From assembly GCF_020171315.1 (NCBI RefSeq), contig NZ_JAIUZP010000018.1:1-54454 (forward strand): a stretch of DNA of 54,454 bases. The letters run 5' to 3'. A program made the translations under genes and the position numbers. Positions 15,402 to 23,880 of this stretch are shown one piece after another. How positions within the stretch are numbered: the stretch's first letter is position 1; every line of letters begins with the position of its first letter. The DNA comes from Pseudooceanicola nanhaiensis (GTDB lineage Bacteria; Pseudomonadota; Alphaproteobacteria; Rhodobacterales; Rhodobacteraceae). A model generated the notes under the pieces. It saw only the letters and a list, made by a program, of their open reading frames with translations, was not told the origin of the DNA and searched no databases.

Positions 15402-16817
15402 TCAGCCCTTCACGGGCGGCATCACGTCGTCCGGCAGCGGGCAGCGGTAGGGCGTCTGCGCCAGCTTCTGCTCATGCACCGCCTTGGCCGCAGCCAGCAG
15501 CTGCGGCTCGCGGATCAGGTCGCGCGCCGTGGCGGCCATTGCCTTGGCGGCCTGCACCATGCCCTTGTGCGCCATGGGCGACTTGCCCTGCGCCGTCAGC
15601 TGCCAGCTGTGGAAGGCCGTGCCCATGGCGCAGGTCGCCATCCAGCACTGCGCCGTCGGCACCGCCCAGCTGACATCGCCCACGTCGGTCGACCCGGCCC
15701 CGCCGCGCCCCGCGGGCGTGTCCAGCGGCACCACGAAATCGCACAGCGCCAGATCCGGATCGGTCGGCAGGCCGACGCCATTCAGGGTCGAGGCGATGTC
15801 CTCGGCCGAGAGCGTCGCGCGGATTTCCTCGGCGAAGGCGCGGTCCTCGGCGTCGAAATCGGGCGCGCCCAGACGGTCGAGGTTGGCCTGCAGCAGCTCC
15901 TCCAGCGGGCGGTTGCCCAGAAGGTTCGACACGCCGGAGAAGACCTTGGCCTCCACCGTGGTGCCGGTCATCAGCGCGGCGCCGTCAGCGATCTTGCGGA
16001 CCCGGTCGAGCAGGTCGAACATCTCGGGCAGCTGCGGGGCGCGCACCAGCTGGCGCACGGTCGCCTTGGCGGGCACCACGTTCGGCGCGATGCCACCCGC
16101 GTCGAGGTAGGCGTAATGCACGCGGCAGCCGTCGGGCATGTGTTCGCGCATGTAGTTGATGCCGACGTTCATCAGCTCCACCGCGTCGAGCGCCGAGCGC
16201 CCGAGGTGCGGCGAGGCCGCGGCATGGGCCGCCTTGCCGGTGAAGGTGAAGTCGATCCTCGTGTTCGCCAGCGAGGTGGGCCGGTCCACGCCGATGAAGG
16301 GCGAGGGGTGCCAGGTGATCGCGGCGTCCACGTCATCGAAGAGGCCCGCGCGCACCATGTAGGTCTTGGCCGCGCCGCCTTCCTCGGCCGGGCAGCCGTA
16401 GTAGCGCACCCGTGCCTCGATGCCTTCCGCCTCCAGCCACTCCTTGACCGAGGCGGCGGCCATCAGCGCGGCTGAGCCGAGCAGGTTGTGCCCGCAGCCG
16501 TGGCCCATGCCGTCGCCGGGCAGGGGGGTGTGGCTGGTGGCACCCGCTTCCTGGCTGAGGCCGGGCAGGGCGTCGAACTCGCCGAGGATCGCGATCACCG
16601 GGCCCTTCTCGCCCGCTTCGCCCATCACGGCGGTGGGGATGCCCGCGATGCCCATCGTCACCTTGAAGCCTTCGGCCTCCAGCTGCTGGCGATGCTCCTC
16701 GACCGAGCGGTATTCGTCATAGGCGATCTCGGGCATGTCGAAGACGCGGTCGGCAAGGCCGGTATAGGCGGCGCGGCGGCTGTCGACGATGTCCCAGATC
16801 GGATCGGTATTCTGCAT
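15402..16817 (-). CDS. M20-family amidohydrolase, AbgB-like
   Basis: A 471-aa metallo-amidohydrolase/peptidase of family M20, resembling the AbgB subunit of p-aminobenzoyl-glutamate hydrolase. Metal-binding elements are GHGCGHNLLG, PAEEGGAAK (catalytic Glu/ligand Glu) and the later TDVGDVSW...FHSW region. A lid/dimerisation domain starts near FTGKAAHAAASPHLGRSALDA. The ATG at 16817 is chosen because homology begins at IWDIVDSRR; GGGGA lies upstream. No AbgA partner is next to it. It lies convergent to the hydantoin operon, so an N-acyl/N-carbamoyl amino acid substrate is conceivable but not shown. Confidence 0.85.
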   Translation of the reverse strand: MQNTDPIWDIVDSRRAAYTGLADRVFDMPEIAYDEYRSVEEHRQQLEAEGFKVTMGIAGIPTAVMGEAGEKGPVIAILGEFDALPGLSQEAGATSHTPLPGDGMGHGCGHNLLGSAALMAAASVKEWLEAEGIEARVRYYGCPAEEGGAAKTYMVRAGLFDDVDAAITWHPSPFIGVDRPTSLANTRIDFTFTGKAAHAAASPHLGRSALDAVELMNVGINYMREHMPDGCRVHYAYLDAGGIAPNVVPAKATVRQLVRAPQLPEMFDLLDRVRKIADGAALMTGTTVEAKVFSGVSNLLGNRPLEELLQANLDRLGAPDFDAEDRAFAEEIRATLSAEDIASTLNGVGLPTDPDLALCDFVVPLDTPAGRGGAGSTDVGDVSWAVPTAQCWMATCAMGTAFHSWQLTAQGKSPMAHKGMVQAAKAMAATARDLIREPQLLAAAKAVHEQKLAQTPYRCPLPDDVMPPVKG

Positions 16818-17258
16818 GTTCGGGTCCCCGTGAACACTGGATGGTCTGGCCTGATGGCCCGCGCTCTCTTTGCCGCAGGGCGTCGGGCAATTCCATGCCT
16901 TGCGCACGTAAATCACGAGAATTCGAGGGGGGCGCCTTAACGGTGATCATTCGCGGGCAGCGGGCCGCCGCGGTCTGCGTGGCGGGCTGGCGAAGGCTGG
17001 CGGGCTGCGTGGAGACGGGGCCGGAGGGCTGGCTGCCTGGGGAGCGGGCTGGCGTCCTTGCGGGGCTGGCGTGCGATCCTGGGGGGCGGGCTGTCCGACC
17101 GTTGGGGAGGGGATAACCCCACAGGCCCGCGCAGGACATGCGACAGGCGCGCCCGAGTGATTTTATCGGGAACGCATCCGGCGCGGCGGCAGGGGCCTGT
17201 TGCGGGGTTCTTAACCCCTCGCCGCTAGGCAGGACCCATCCAGTCGAGGAGACGCGCC
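16818..17258. other. Gene-free divergent promoter region
   Basis: 441 bases between the divergent amidohydrolase and PilJ-domain genes. It contains an irregular run of GGCTGGCG-like words around 16980-17090 and presumably both promoters. No gene or clear hairpin terminator is seen. Confidence 0.4.
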
Positions 17259-18155
17259 ATGCCCCGATTCCCTTCTCTGCCCCGAGTCCTTTTCTTGCCC
17301 GGAGTCCTTCTCGTGTTCTGCGCCTTGGCGCTCTGCCTGCTGGCCCCTGTGCCGCTTCATGCGGCAGAGGGCAGCGCGGCGGAGCTTGCCAAGTACAAGA
17401 TCAACATCGCCGGGCGGCAGCGGATGCTGTCGCAGCGGATCGCCAAGGCCGTGTGCCTGAACCGGATCGGCGCCTCGGCAGAGATGCAGGCCCATCAGGC
17501 CCGCACGGCGATCGCGGAGTTCGACAAGGTGCTGGTGGCCCTGCGCCACGGTGATGCAGAGCTGAAGCTGGAGCCGGAGGTAAATCCGGAGATCGCCGCG
17601 CAGCTCGACCATGTCGGCACGCTCTGGCAGGCCTATCGCGCCGCGGCGGAGGGGCTGCTGGCGGGCGATGCCGGGCAGGTCACCGCCTTCGTTCAGGGCG
17701 CGGGCGAGGTGCTGGTCGAGATGAACAAGGCCGTGGGCCAGATGGACAAGGCCTATGGCGCAGGGCTCATTCACCCGGACCTTGCCCGCGCGATCAACGT
17801 CGCGGGCCGCCAGCGGATGCTGAGCCAGAAGGCGCTGAAGGAATACTGCTTCACCGAACTGCCCGGCGCCCCGGAGGCCCGTGGCGACCTGACCCAGACG
17901 GTGTCCAGTTTCGACGGGGCGCTGCATGCCTTGATCCAGGGCGATCCCGCACAGCATATCCTGCTGCCGCCCACGTGGGAGCTGATGGCCCAGCTGGACG
18001 GTGTCGGCATGATCTGGGCCCGGGTGAAGCCCGAGCTTGATCGCGTGGCCGCCGGTGGCGTGCCGGAGCGGGCGGAGCTGAGCCGCTTCCTCTCGGACAG
18101 CGAGGAGCTGCTGAAAGAGATGAACAGCGCGGTGTGGATGTACGAGTCCCTCTGA
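17259..18155 (+). CDS. Secreted protein with two PilJ-type (type IV pili MCP N-terminal) domains
   Basis: A 298-aa protein. An N-terminal hydrophobic signal or anchor (about 8-35: VLFLPGVLLVFCALALCLLA, ending PLHAAEG) is followed by two copies of the four-helix sensor domain found at the N-terminus of PilJ and nitrate sensors (NarX-like). Each copy begins with the same signature: INIAGRQRMLSQRIAKAVC (about 48) and INVAGRQRMLSQKALKEYC (about 180). There is no kinase, HAMP or signalling domain, so it acts as a free periplasmic sensor/adaptor or ligand binder. The duplication is internal. Monocistronic as far as seen. Confidence 0.8.
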   Translation: MPRFPSLPRVLFLPGVLLVFCALALCLLAPVPLHAAEGSAAELAKYKINIAGRQRMLSQRIAKAVCLNRIGASAEMQAHQARTAIAEFDKVLVALRHGDAELKLEPEVNPEIAAQLDHVGTLWQAYRAAAEGLLAGDAGQVTAFVQGAGEVLVEMNKAVGQMDKAYGAGLIHPDLARAINVAGRQRMLSQKALKEYCFTELPGAPEARGDLTQTVSSFDGALHALIQGDPAQHILLPPTWELMAQLDGVGMIWARVKPELDRVAAGGVPERAELSRFLSDSEELLKEMNSAVWMYESL

Positions 18156-18595
18156 GGGGCCAAACGGACGTCCGGCGGCGGACCCTGTGGGGTGGCATCG
18201 GCCCGGTCGACCCAGTTGTGGCCCCTGATGCAAACGCGCGCGCGCGTCGGGGCCGGCGCCTCGCGCCGATGGGCGGAGTTGGCCGGCGCCTCTCGGCCAT
18301 GCGCGGAAGACGTTGGGCAGGACTGCGCAAAGATTGGGCGGAGGGCTGGCCGGGCCAGCCTGCGCCAGCCCTCTCGCCACGGAGAATTTCCCCGCCTGAG
18401 CGCCGGTGACGGGCGGGCTTGGGGCGTCACGGTGCCGTGAGGGGGCAGCGAATGGCGCATTCCGGTGTCGCAGCCCGTGTAATCAGGTCTTTTCACCTTG
18501 CATGAGCGCGGGCCGCCTCATAGAAGGGCGACTGATTTTACCACCGCCCGCGGGCGGTGCGTTGCTTGATAGCCTGAGACAGAAGGACGACAACG
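18156..18595. other. Gene-free region upstream of tig
   Basis: 440 bases. Contains a degenerate 30-bp tandem duplication at 18251-18310 (both units start GGCCGGCGCCTC). Near the tig start a weak promoter candidate is TTGCAT at 18498 with TAGAAG 17 nt later. A hairpin ACCGCCCGCGGGCGGT lies at 18542-18557 in the leader. No gene is supported. Confidence 0.4.
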
Positions 18596-19924
18596 ATGCA
18601 GGTCACCGAGACCCTGAACGAAGGCCTCAAACGGGGGTACCAGATCACCGTGACCGCCGCCGAGCTCGACGCCAAGGTGCAGGACAAACTGACCGAGGCG
18701 CAGCCCGAAATCGAGATGAAGGGTTTCCGCAAGGGCAAGGTGCCGCTGGCCCTGCTGAAAAAGCAGTTTGGCCCGCGCCTCCTCGGCGAAGCGATGCAGG
18801 AAGTCATCGACGGCGCCATGTCCGAGCATTTCGAAACCTCCGGCGATCGCCCCGCGCTGCAGCCGGAAGTGAAGATGCAGGACGGTGAGAACTGGAACGA
18901 GGGCGACGACGTCGTCGTCGACATGTCCTACGAAAAGCTCCCCGAGATCCCCGAGGTCGAGCTCAAGTCGATCAGCCTCGAGAAGATGGTCGTGAAGGCC
19001 GACGACTCGGCTGTCGACGAGGCCCTGAAGAACCTCGCGGAGAACGTGAAGGACTTCGAGACCAAGGACGGCGCGGCGGAAGACGGTGACCAGGTGGTCT
19101 TCGATTTCCTCGGCAAGGTCGACGGCGAAGCCTTTGAAGGCGGCGCGGCGGAAGACTACCCGCTGGTGCTCGGCTCGGGCCAGTTCATCCCCGGCTTCGA
19201 AGAGCAGCTGGTGGGTACCAAGGCCGGCGAGTCCAAGGACGTCACCGTGACCTTCCCCGAAGAGTACCAGGCCGCGCATCTCGCCGGCAAGGAAGCCGTC
19301 TTCGAGTGCACCGTCAAGGAAGTGAAAGCTGCCAAGGACGCCGAGATCGACGACGAGCTGGCCAAGAAATACGGCGCCGAGGACCTCGACGCGCTGAAAG
19401 GCCAGATCCGTGAGCGTCTGGAAGCGGAATACGCCGGTGCGGCCCGCGCGGTCATGAAGCGCGGCCTGCTGGACGCGCTGGACGAGACCGTCACCTTCGA
19501 GCTGCCGCCGAGCCTGGTGGAAGCCGAAGCCGGTCAGATCGCGCACCAGCTGTGGCACGAGGAAAACCCCGACGTGCACGACCACAGCCACGACAAGATC
19601 GAGCCGACGGATGAGCACAACAAGCTCGCCGAACGCCGCGTGAAGCTGGGCCTGCTGCTGGCCGAGCTGGGCCAGAAGGCAGAGGTCCAGGTGACCGACG
19701 CCGAGATGACCCAGGCGATCATGAACCAGGCGCGTCAGTACCCGGGCCAGGAACGTCAGTTCTTCGAGTTCATCCAGCAGAACGCCCAGATGCAGCAGCA
19801 GCTGCGCGCGCCGATCTTCGAAGACAAGGTCGTGGACTACGTCTTCGAACTGGCCGACGTGTCGGAGAAGGAAGTCAGCAAGGACGACCTGACCAAGGCT
19901 GTCGAGGCGCTCGACGAAGAATAA
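18596..19924 (+). CDS. tig: Trigger factor, ribosome-associated chaperone and PPIase
   Basis: A 442-aa trigger factor of normal length. The N-terminal ribosome-binding domain carries the signature GFRKGKVP (about 42-49). The FKBP-type PPIase domain is near 150-245 ([20 protein letters not shown] ... [16 protein letters not shown]). The C-terminal helical chaperone domain follows, ending in an acidic tail. It binds the ribosome at L23 and shields nascent chains. AGAAGGA lies upstream of the ATG. It is followed by its own intrinsic terminator at 19949. Confidence 0.97.
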   Translation: MQVTETLNEGLKRGYQITVTAAELDAKVQDKLTEAQPEIEMKGFRKGKVPLALLKKQFGPRLLGEAMQEVIDGAMSEHFETSGDRPALQPEVKMQDGENWNEGDDVVVDMSYEKLPEIPEVELKSISLEKMVVKADDSAVDEALKNLAENVKDFETKDGAAEDGDQVVFDFLGKVDGEAFEGGAAEDYPLVLGSGQFIPGFEEQLVGTKAGESKDVTVTFPEEYQAAHLAGKEAVFECTVKEVKAAKDAEIDDELAKKYGAEDLDALKGQIRERLEAEYAGAARAVMKRGLLDALDETVTFELPPSLVEAEAGQIAHQLWHEENPDVHDHSHDKIEPTDEHNKLAERRVKLGLLLAELGQKAEVQVTDAEMTQAIMNQARQYPGQERQFFEFIQQNAQMQQQLRAPIFEDKVVDYVFELADVSEKEVSKDDLTKAVEALDEE

Positions 19925-19948
19925 TCCCGCATCGGGATCATGGATTGA

Positions 19949-19975
19949 GGGCCGCTCGTTTGAGCGGCCCTTTTT
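19949..19975 (+). terminator. Intrinsic terminator of tig
   Basis: 9-bp stem (19949-19957 and 19962-19970, loop GTTT) followed directly by TTTTT. Confidence 0.85.
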
Positions 19976-20094
19976 CGTTTGTCGGGCTGGGATTGGTTCG
20001 ACCGTCGGGGAGGCAGCTGTGAGGCGCTTAGGGCTGCGCCTCGATGTGCGCGATACCAGGGTCTGTCCCCTGTGCGCTATTCCCTCGGCAGGTC

Positions 20095-20176
20095 CCGCCC
20101 GGCCGAGAGGCCGGGCAGCGCCGAACCGCCCCCACGGGGCGGCGCTTTTGCGCCACCCCTCGGTTCGGCGCCGCCC
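20095..20176. repeat. Palindromic intergenic repeat, copy 2
   Basis: Same layout as 15155-15234. The outer arms differ in sequence but still pair: GCGCCGAACCG here with CGGTTCGGCGC, against GCGCCGTCCCG with CGGGACGGCGC in copies 1 and 3. The compensatory change argues that the secondary structure is conserved. Confidence 0.8.
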
Positions 20177-20252
20177 GGTGTGTAAGCCGGAAGGGAGGGA
20201 GGAGGCGCGGGTGCATCGCGGGTTTGCACGACGGGTCAACGCGCGGATTTTT

Positions 20253-20364
20253 CAGCAGGGCAGCAGGGCAGCAGGGCAGCAGGGCAGCAGGGCAGCAGGG
20301 CAGCAGGGCAGCAGGGCAGCAGGGCAGCAGGGCAGCAGGGCAGCAGGGCAGCAGGGCAGCAGGG
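20253..20364. repeat. Perfect 8-bp tandem repeat, 14 copies (CAGCAGGG)
   Basis: 112 bases made of 14 identical CAGCAGGG units, bounded by TT on the left and TAGGG on the right. The unit is not a multiple of three, so the encoded period is 8 residues in any frame; no gene uses it. Likely hypervariable in copy number. Confidence 0.95.
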
Positions 20365-20391
20365 TAGGGCCGTCTACACACCCACAAACGC

Positions 20392-20419
20392 AAAACGCCG
20401 CGCGAAGATCGCGCGGCGT
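20392..20419 (-). terminator. Intrinsic terminator of the rpsF-rpsR-rplI operon
   Basis: A perfect 11-bp stem (20395-20405 and 20409-20419, 3-nt loop) lies 29 bases past the rplI stop. The A-run 20392-20395 gives Ts on the minus strand. Confidence 0.8.
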
Positions 20420-20447
20420 TCCGTGTCTGGCGAAAGGGGAGGGAAGC

Positions 20448-21047
20448 TTACGCTTCGTCTTCCCGTGCGGGGCCTTCGTCGTCGTCCGAAGCGGCCGAGC
20501 CGATGTCGTCGAAGAGTTCCGAGATCTCGTACTCTGCGGCGGCTTCTTCTTCAGCGGCCAGTTCCTGGATCGACTTGCCCGACGCCTGCAGTTCGGCCTC
20601 TTCGGGCGAACGCGCGACGTTCAGGGTGATGACCGCTTCGACTTCGGGGTGCAGGGTCACGTTGACCGGGTGCAGACCGAGGTCCTTGATCGGCATCGGG
20701 ATGATGACCTGCTTGCGGTCGACCGAGAAGCCGGCCTCGGTGGCAACCTGGGCTGCGTCACGGGGCGTGACCGAGCCGTAGAGGTTGCCGCCGTCCGATG
20801 CGGAGCGAATCACCACGAAGACCTGGCCGTCGAGCTTCTCGCCCAGGGCCTCGGCTTCTTTCTTGGTTTCCAGGTTGCGCGCTTCGAGCTGCGCTTTCTG
20901 GGCTTCGAAGGAGGCGATGTTCTCTTTCGAGGCGGTCAGCGCCTTGCCTTGCAGCAGCAGGTAGTTGCGGGCGTAGCCGGGCTTGACGGAGACAACGTCG
21001 CCCATCTGGCCGAGCTTGGCCACGCGTTCGAGAAGAATAACGTCCAT
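20448..21047 (-). CDS. rplI: Large ribosomal subunit protein bL9
   Basis: A 199-aa L9. The N-terminal domain starts [31 protein letters not shown], the family signature. A long connecting helix and the C-terminal rRNA-binding domain follow. It is longer than the 149-aa E. coli protein because of a ~40-residue, strongly acidic, low-complexity tail ([18 protein letters not shown] ... [13 protein letters not shown]), common in alphaproteobacteria. Third gene of the S6-S18-L9 operon; AGGAG precedes the ATG at 21047. Confidence 0.97.
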   Translation of the reverse strand: MDVILLERVAKLGQMGDVVSVKPGYARNYLLLQGKALTASKENIASFEAQKAQLEARNLETKKEAEALGEKLDGQVFVVIRSASDGGNLYGSVTPRDAAQVATEAGFSVDRKQVIIPMPIKDLGLHPVNVTLHPEVEAVITLNVARSPEEAELQASGKSIQELAAEEEAAAEYEISELFDDIGSAASDDDEGPAREDEA

Positions 21048-21059
21048 TGTGCGTTCTCC

Positions 21060-21287
21060 TTACTTCACGGCGTAGGGCAGCAGGGCGAGGAAGCGGGCGC
21101 GCTTGATGGCGCGGGCCAGTTCACGCTGCTTCTTCGCCGAAACGGCGGTGATGCGGGACGGCACGATCTTGCCGCGCTCGGAAACGTAGCGCTGCAGGAG
21201 ACGAGTGTCCTTGTAGTCGATCTTGGGTGCGTTGTCGCCCGAGAAGGGGCAAACCTTGCGGCGGCGGAAAAACGGTTTTGCGGCCAT
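21060..21287 (-). CDS. rpsR: Small ribosomal subunit protein bS18
   Basis: A 75-aa S18 of normal length, with the conserved [23 protein letters not shown] and a basic C-terminal half that binds 16S rRNA next to S6. AAGGA lies about 9 nt before ATG 21287. It lies between rpsF (28-bp gap) and rplI (12-bp gap). Confidence 0.97.
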   Translation of the reverse strand: MAAKPFFRRRKVCPFSGDNAPKIDYKDTRLLQRYVSERGKIVPSRITAVSAKKQRELARAIKRARFLALLPYAVK

Positions 21288-21315
21288 GATTTAGTGTCCT
21301 TTCCTCAAGCTGCGA

Positions 21316-21672
21316 TCAACGGCGCTCGCGACGGCGATCGTCGCGGTCTTCGCGCTTCTGCATCTGGACCGAGGGGCCCTCTGCGTGCTCGTCGACCTTG
21401 ATGGTCAGGACGCGCATCACGTCGTCATGCAGACGCATCAGGCGTTCCATTTCCTGCACGGCGGACGCGGGTGCGTCGGAGCGCAGGAAGGCGTAGTGGC
21501 CCTTGCGGTTCTTGTTGATCTTGTAGGCCATCGTCTTGACGCCCCAGTACTCGTGATCCACGAGTTTCCCGCCGTTGTCGGACAGGACGGCGCCAAAGTG
21601 CTCGATCAGGCCTTCGGCTTGCGCGTTGGAAAGATCCTGGCGCGAGATGAATACATGCTCGTACAGCGGCAT
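21316..21672 (-). CDS. rpsF: Small ribosomal subunit protein bS6
   Basis: A 118-aa S6. It begins MPLYEHVFISRQDLSNAQAE and contains the usual GVKTMAYKINKNRKGHYAFL. A charged Arg/Asp-rich tail (KREDRDDRRRERR) ends the protein. The start at 21672 is chosen over the in-frame ATG at 21726 because homology begins there and GGAG lies 6 nt upstream. First gene of the operon. Confidence 0.97.
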   Translation of the reverse strand: MPLYEHVFISRQDLSNAQAEGLIEHFGAVLSDNGGKLVDHEYWGVKTMAYKINKNRKGHYAFLRSDAPASAVQEMERLMRLHDDVMRVLTIKVDEHAEGPSVQMQKREDRDDRRRERR

Positions 21673-21984
21673 GTGCACTCCATTTCTATCAAGGCGCGTT
21701 TCATAGGCGGGTCTGATGTCTTCCACGACCCTGCCACGAGAGTCCGCGCGGTTCAGCTAGACATGCGGAAGACCCGCGGTCCTTACGCCGGAATGACCGG
21801 CCGCGCAACCCTTCGCCTGCGGGTGCCGCCCGGCGGGGTGCGATCACTGTGGGCCCGCCTCTGCCACACCCGGGGCAGGAATGAGGCAGGCTGCCTGCGT
21901 GTTTCCAATTTCGGAACCTATTGTTGCCGATTTGGATTGCGACCCTGAGGGCCAGAGACAGCAACAGCAACAGGAGTTCGTCCC
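21673..21984. other. Divergent promoter region of rpsF operon and small membrane gene
   Basis: 312 bases with the leaders of two divergent units. The ribosome site AGGAG of the rightward gene is at 21972-21976. No confident promoter boxes or other genes were identified. Confidence 0.4.
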
Positions 21985-22215
21985 ATGGCCTACATGCCCC
22001 GCGACCGTGAAGAGACCCTGCCGGTGCCCGGCGTTCTTGTCCGTTTTGTAAGCTTCCTGTTCGGGGCCGCGATGATCGTGGCCGGGTTCGGGCTGGGGAT
22101 CGCCTGCCTTGCCGGGGCCGCGCCGGGCGGGTCGCTCCTGCTGGGCGGGCTGCTGATCGGCCTGCTTTTGCTGGGCGGTGTGACGATCATCGAATGCGGC
22201 GCACCGCGCGACTGA
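21985..22215 (+). CDS. Small two-segment membrane protein, unknown function
   Basis: A 76-aa hypothetical protein. A charged N-terminus (MAYMPRDREETLPVPG) is followed by two hydrophobic segments, about 18-42 (VLVRFVSFLFGAAMIVAGFG) and 48-68 (GGSLLLGGLLIGLLLLGGV), and a short tail with one Cys. AGGAG eight bases before the ATG supports translation. I do not recognise a family; it is probably an inner-membrane protein. Followed 141 bp later by the YceI gene in the same direction. Confidence 0.6.
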   Translation: MAYMPRDREETLPVPGVLVRFVSFLFGAAMIVAGFGLGIACLAGAAPGGSLLLGGLLIGLLLLGGVTIIECGAPRD

Positions 22216-22356
22216 GCGGCGGTTCGCCGCGCTCTGTTCGCAGGTTCACAGATCCTGTGGGTTTCTGTGGAATTGAGAACGTGCCGCGCTGCGGCGATGT
22301 CTAGTCCCGAAGGCGGTGCCATTCCGGCGGCCGCCATGACCGATACGAGGACAGAC

Positions 22357-22956
22357 ATGACCACGATCCTTCAGAAGACCGGCCTTGCCCTTGGCCTCAT
22401 CACCGGCCTCGCCATTGCCGCACCGGCCGTTGCAGAGCCCGTCGACTACGCCTTCGACCCGAGCCACAGCCAGCTCGTCTTCCACTACAACCACTTCGGC
22501 TATTCGACCACCTGGGGCATGTACTCCGGCTTCGACGGTGCCATCGTCTTCGATGCAGAGGCGCCTGCCGAGTCGTCCGTGGAAGTGTCCTTCCCCGTCG
22601 ACAGCATGATCACCGGCTGGGACGAGCGTCTGGCCCACTTCATGTCGCCCGATTTCTTCGGCGGTGAAGGCAAGGACATGACCGTCACCTTCAAGTCGAC
22701 CTCGATCGAAGTGACCGGCGACAATACCGCGCTGATCACCGGTGACCTGACCCTGAACGGCATCACCAAGCCGGTCGTGCTGGACACCACGCTGACCAAC
22801 GACCAGCCGAACCCGATGACCAACGCGCCGGCGCTCGGCTTCTACGCCACTACCACGCTGCTGCGCTCCGACTTCGGCGTTGAACTCTACGCGCCGATGG
22901 TCAGCGACGAAGTGCAGGTCGAGATCTCGCTCGAAGCGGCTGCCGCTGCCGAGTGA
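22357..22956 (+). CDS. YceI-family periplasmic lipid-binding-like protein
   Basis: A 199-aa YceI protein. The signal peptide covers about 1-25 (MTTILQKTGLALGLITGLAIAAPAVAE). The lipocalin-like barrel then begins VDYAFDPSHSQLVFHYNHFGYS and contains the family hallmarks FKSTSIEVTG, GDLTLNGITKPVVLDTTL and the late DFGVELYAP. The family binds isoprenoid-like molecules in the periplasm. The ATG at 22357 is chosen for the signal peptide and the AGGACAG in front; the same frame extends further upstream. Has its own terminator at 22981. Confidence 0.9.
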   Translation: MTTILQKTGLALGLITGLAIAAPAVAEPVDYAFDPSHSQLVFHYNHFGYSTTWGMYSGFDGAIVFDAEAPAESSVEVSFPVDSMITGWDERLAHFMSPDFFGGEGKDMTVTFKSTSIEVTGDNTALITGDLTLNGITKPVVLDTTLTNDQPNPMTNAPALGFYATTTLLRSDFGVELYAPMVSDEVQVEISLEAAAAAE

Positions 22957-22980
22957 TCCTGTCTCCTTCGGGACAGAGAA

Positions 22981-23007
22981 GGCCGCCGGGCAACCGGCGG
23001 CCTTTTT
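22981..23007 (+). terminator. Intrinsic terminator of yceI-like gene
   Basis: 9-bp stem (22981-22989 and 22994-23002) followed by TTTTT at 23003-23007. Confidence 0.85.
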
Positions 23008-23124
23008 CGTGTCTGGGAGGGGGAATGGGCGCCTCCGGCGGGTGAAAGGGCCGCGGGCCGGGGGTGGCCCTGTACGGGCTGCGGGAGCGTGGTCCCGGCA
23101 GGGCGTTTTGCGGGCCGGGCTGGG

Positions 23125-23715
23125 TCAGGGGGCCGAAAGGGTCTCCATCGCCTCCCAGCCCGCCGCGGGCCTGCCGCCGGGCGCAAAGCCGAACCAGCAC
23201 CCGCCGCCGCCCGGTCCCTGATCGTGCTGCCGGTCGATGGGCAGCCCTGCGAGCGCACAATAGAGCAGCGTGCCGACCCCGCCGTGCCCGACGAAGAGCA
23301 CATCGCCCTCGGACGGCTCTGCAAGGCAGGCGGTGACACCCGCGAGGATGCGGGCCTGCGCGGCAAAAGCCGTCTCCCAGCCGCGCACCGAGGTGTCGGG
23401 GGCGGCAAAGAAGGCATCTGCCACGGCCTCGAAGGCGTCGGGCGGCAGGAAGCCGGTGGCGCTTCTGTCGTTCTCGTGCAGGCCCGGGCGCACCTCGACC
23501 CGCAGGCCCAGGGCCTCGGCCAACGGGGTGGCGGTCTCGATCGCCTTCGTCTCGTCGCTGCTGATGATCCGGGTCGTGGCACGCAGCGCCCCGGGTGCGG
23601 CGGCGAGGGCCGCGACACGGGCCCGGCCCGTCGCGTTGAGGGACCAGCGGGGCACCTCGATGGCGGGATCGACGGTGACCTGCGGGTGGGTCAGGTAGCG
23701 GATCATGCGGGGCAT
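23125..23715 (-). CDS. Histidine phosphatase superfamily protein with altered RHG motif
   Basis: A 196-aa protein of the histidine phosphatase (phosphoglycerate mutase-like) fold. The second half has the expected GHGG (VLFVGHGGVGTLL), and the middle has RIISSDETKAIETATPLAE, matching the S-x-x-x-R/K-A-x-x-T-A region. The N-terminal catalytic motif, normally RHG, reads LTHPQV here: the nucleophilic His (H10) is kept but the flanking Arg and Gly are changed. Catalysis may be weakened or specificity altered. ATG 23715 has AGGAG about 6 nt upstream. Convergent with the YceI gene. Confidence 0.75.
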   Translation of the reverse strand: MPRMIRYLTHPQVTVDPAIEVPRWSLNATGRARVAALAAAPGALRATTRIISSDETKAIETATPLAEALGLRVEVRPGLHENDRSATGFLPPDAFEAVADAFFAAPDTSVRGWETAFAAQARILAGVTACLAEPSEGDVLFVGHGGVGTLLYCALAGLPIDRQHDQGPGGGGCWFGFAPGGRPAAGWEAMETLSAP

Positions 23716-23773
23716 CCCGGTCTCCTGTGGCGCGAGGGATGACGGCAGGCTGACCGCGCCCCGCGCCGAGGTC

Positions 23774-23827
23774 AACCGGAAGGCGCAGACGAACCGGAAG
23801 GCCCAGATGAACCGGGAGGCGCACACG
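23774..23827. repeat. Three degenerate 18-bp tandem repeats
   Basis: Units at 23774-23791, 23792-23809 and 23810-23827 all follow AACCGGAAGGCGCAGACG with one to a few changes. They lie between the phosphatase start and the terminator of the cytochrome b561 gene. Confidence 0.7.
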
Positions 23828-23857
23828 AAAACGCCCCCACCGGTGGGGCGGGGGCGT
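23826..23857 (-). terminator. Intrinsic terminator of cytochrome b561-YceI gene
   Basis: Arms ACGCCCCC (23830-23837) and GGGGGCGT (23850-23857) with an inner complementary segment; AAAA at 23827-23830 gives Ts on the minus strand. 24 bases past the stop codon. Confidence 0.7.
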
Positions 23858-23880
23858 TTCGCATCAGGATGGACTGAAGG

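Larger units (their letters stand above)
19976..20394. other. Repeat-rich convergent intergenic region (tig / rplI)
   Basis: About 420 bases between convergent tig and rplI, with a palindromic repeat (20095-20176) and a perfect octamer tandem array (20253-20364). Long ORFs through it are artefacts of the repeats and GC content. Confidence 0.6.

Noticed and set aside
15087..16475. 462-codon plus-strand frame opposite the M20 amidohydrolase
   Set aside because: Shadow frame over a repeat and an unambiguous minus-strand enzyme.
18156..18595. tRNA or small RNA gene before tig
   Set aside because: No T-arm GTTCRAATC-like segment or acceptor pairing could be found; only GC-rich duplications are seen.
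20253..20364. CRISPR array
   Set aside because: The units are contiguous 8-mers with no spacers and no cas genes nearby. The same applies to 54335-54454.
20019..21401. 460-codon plus-strand frame through the octamer array
   Set aside because: It lies opposite rplI and rpsR and through non-coding repeats; the QQGSRAAG-like period is just the 8-bp unit translated.
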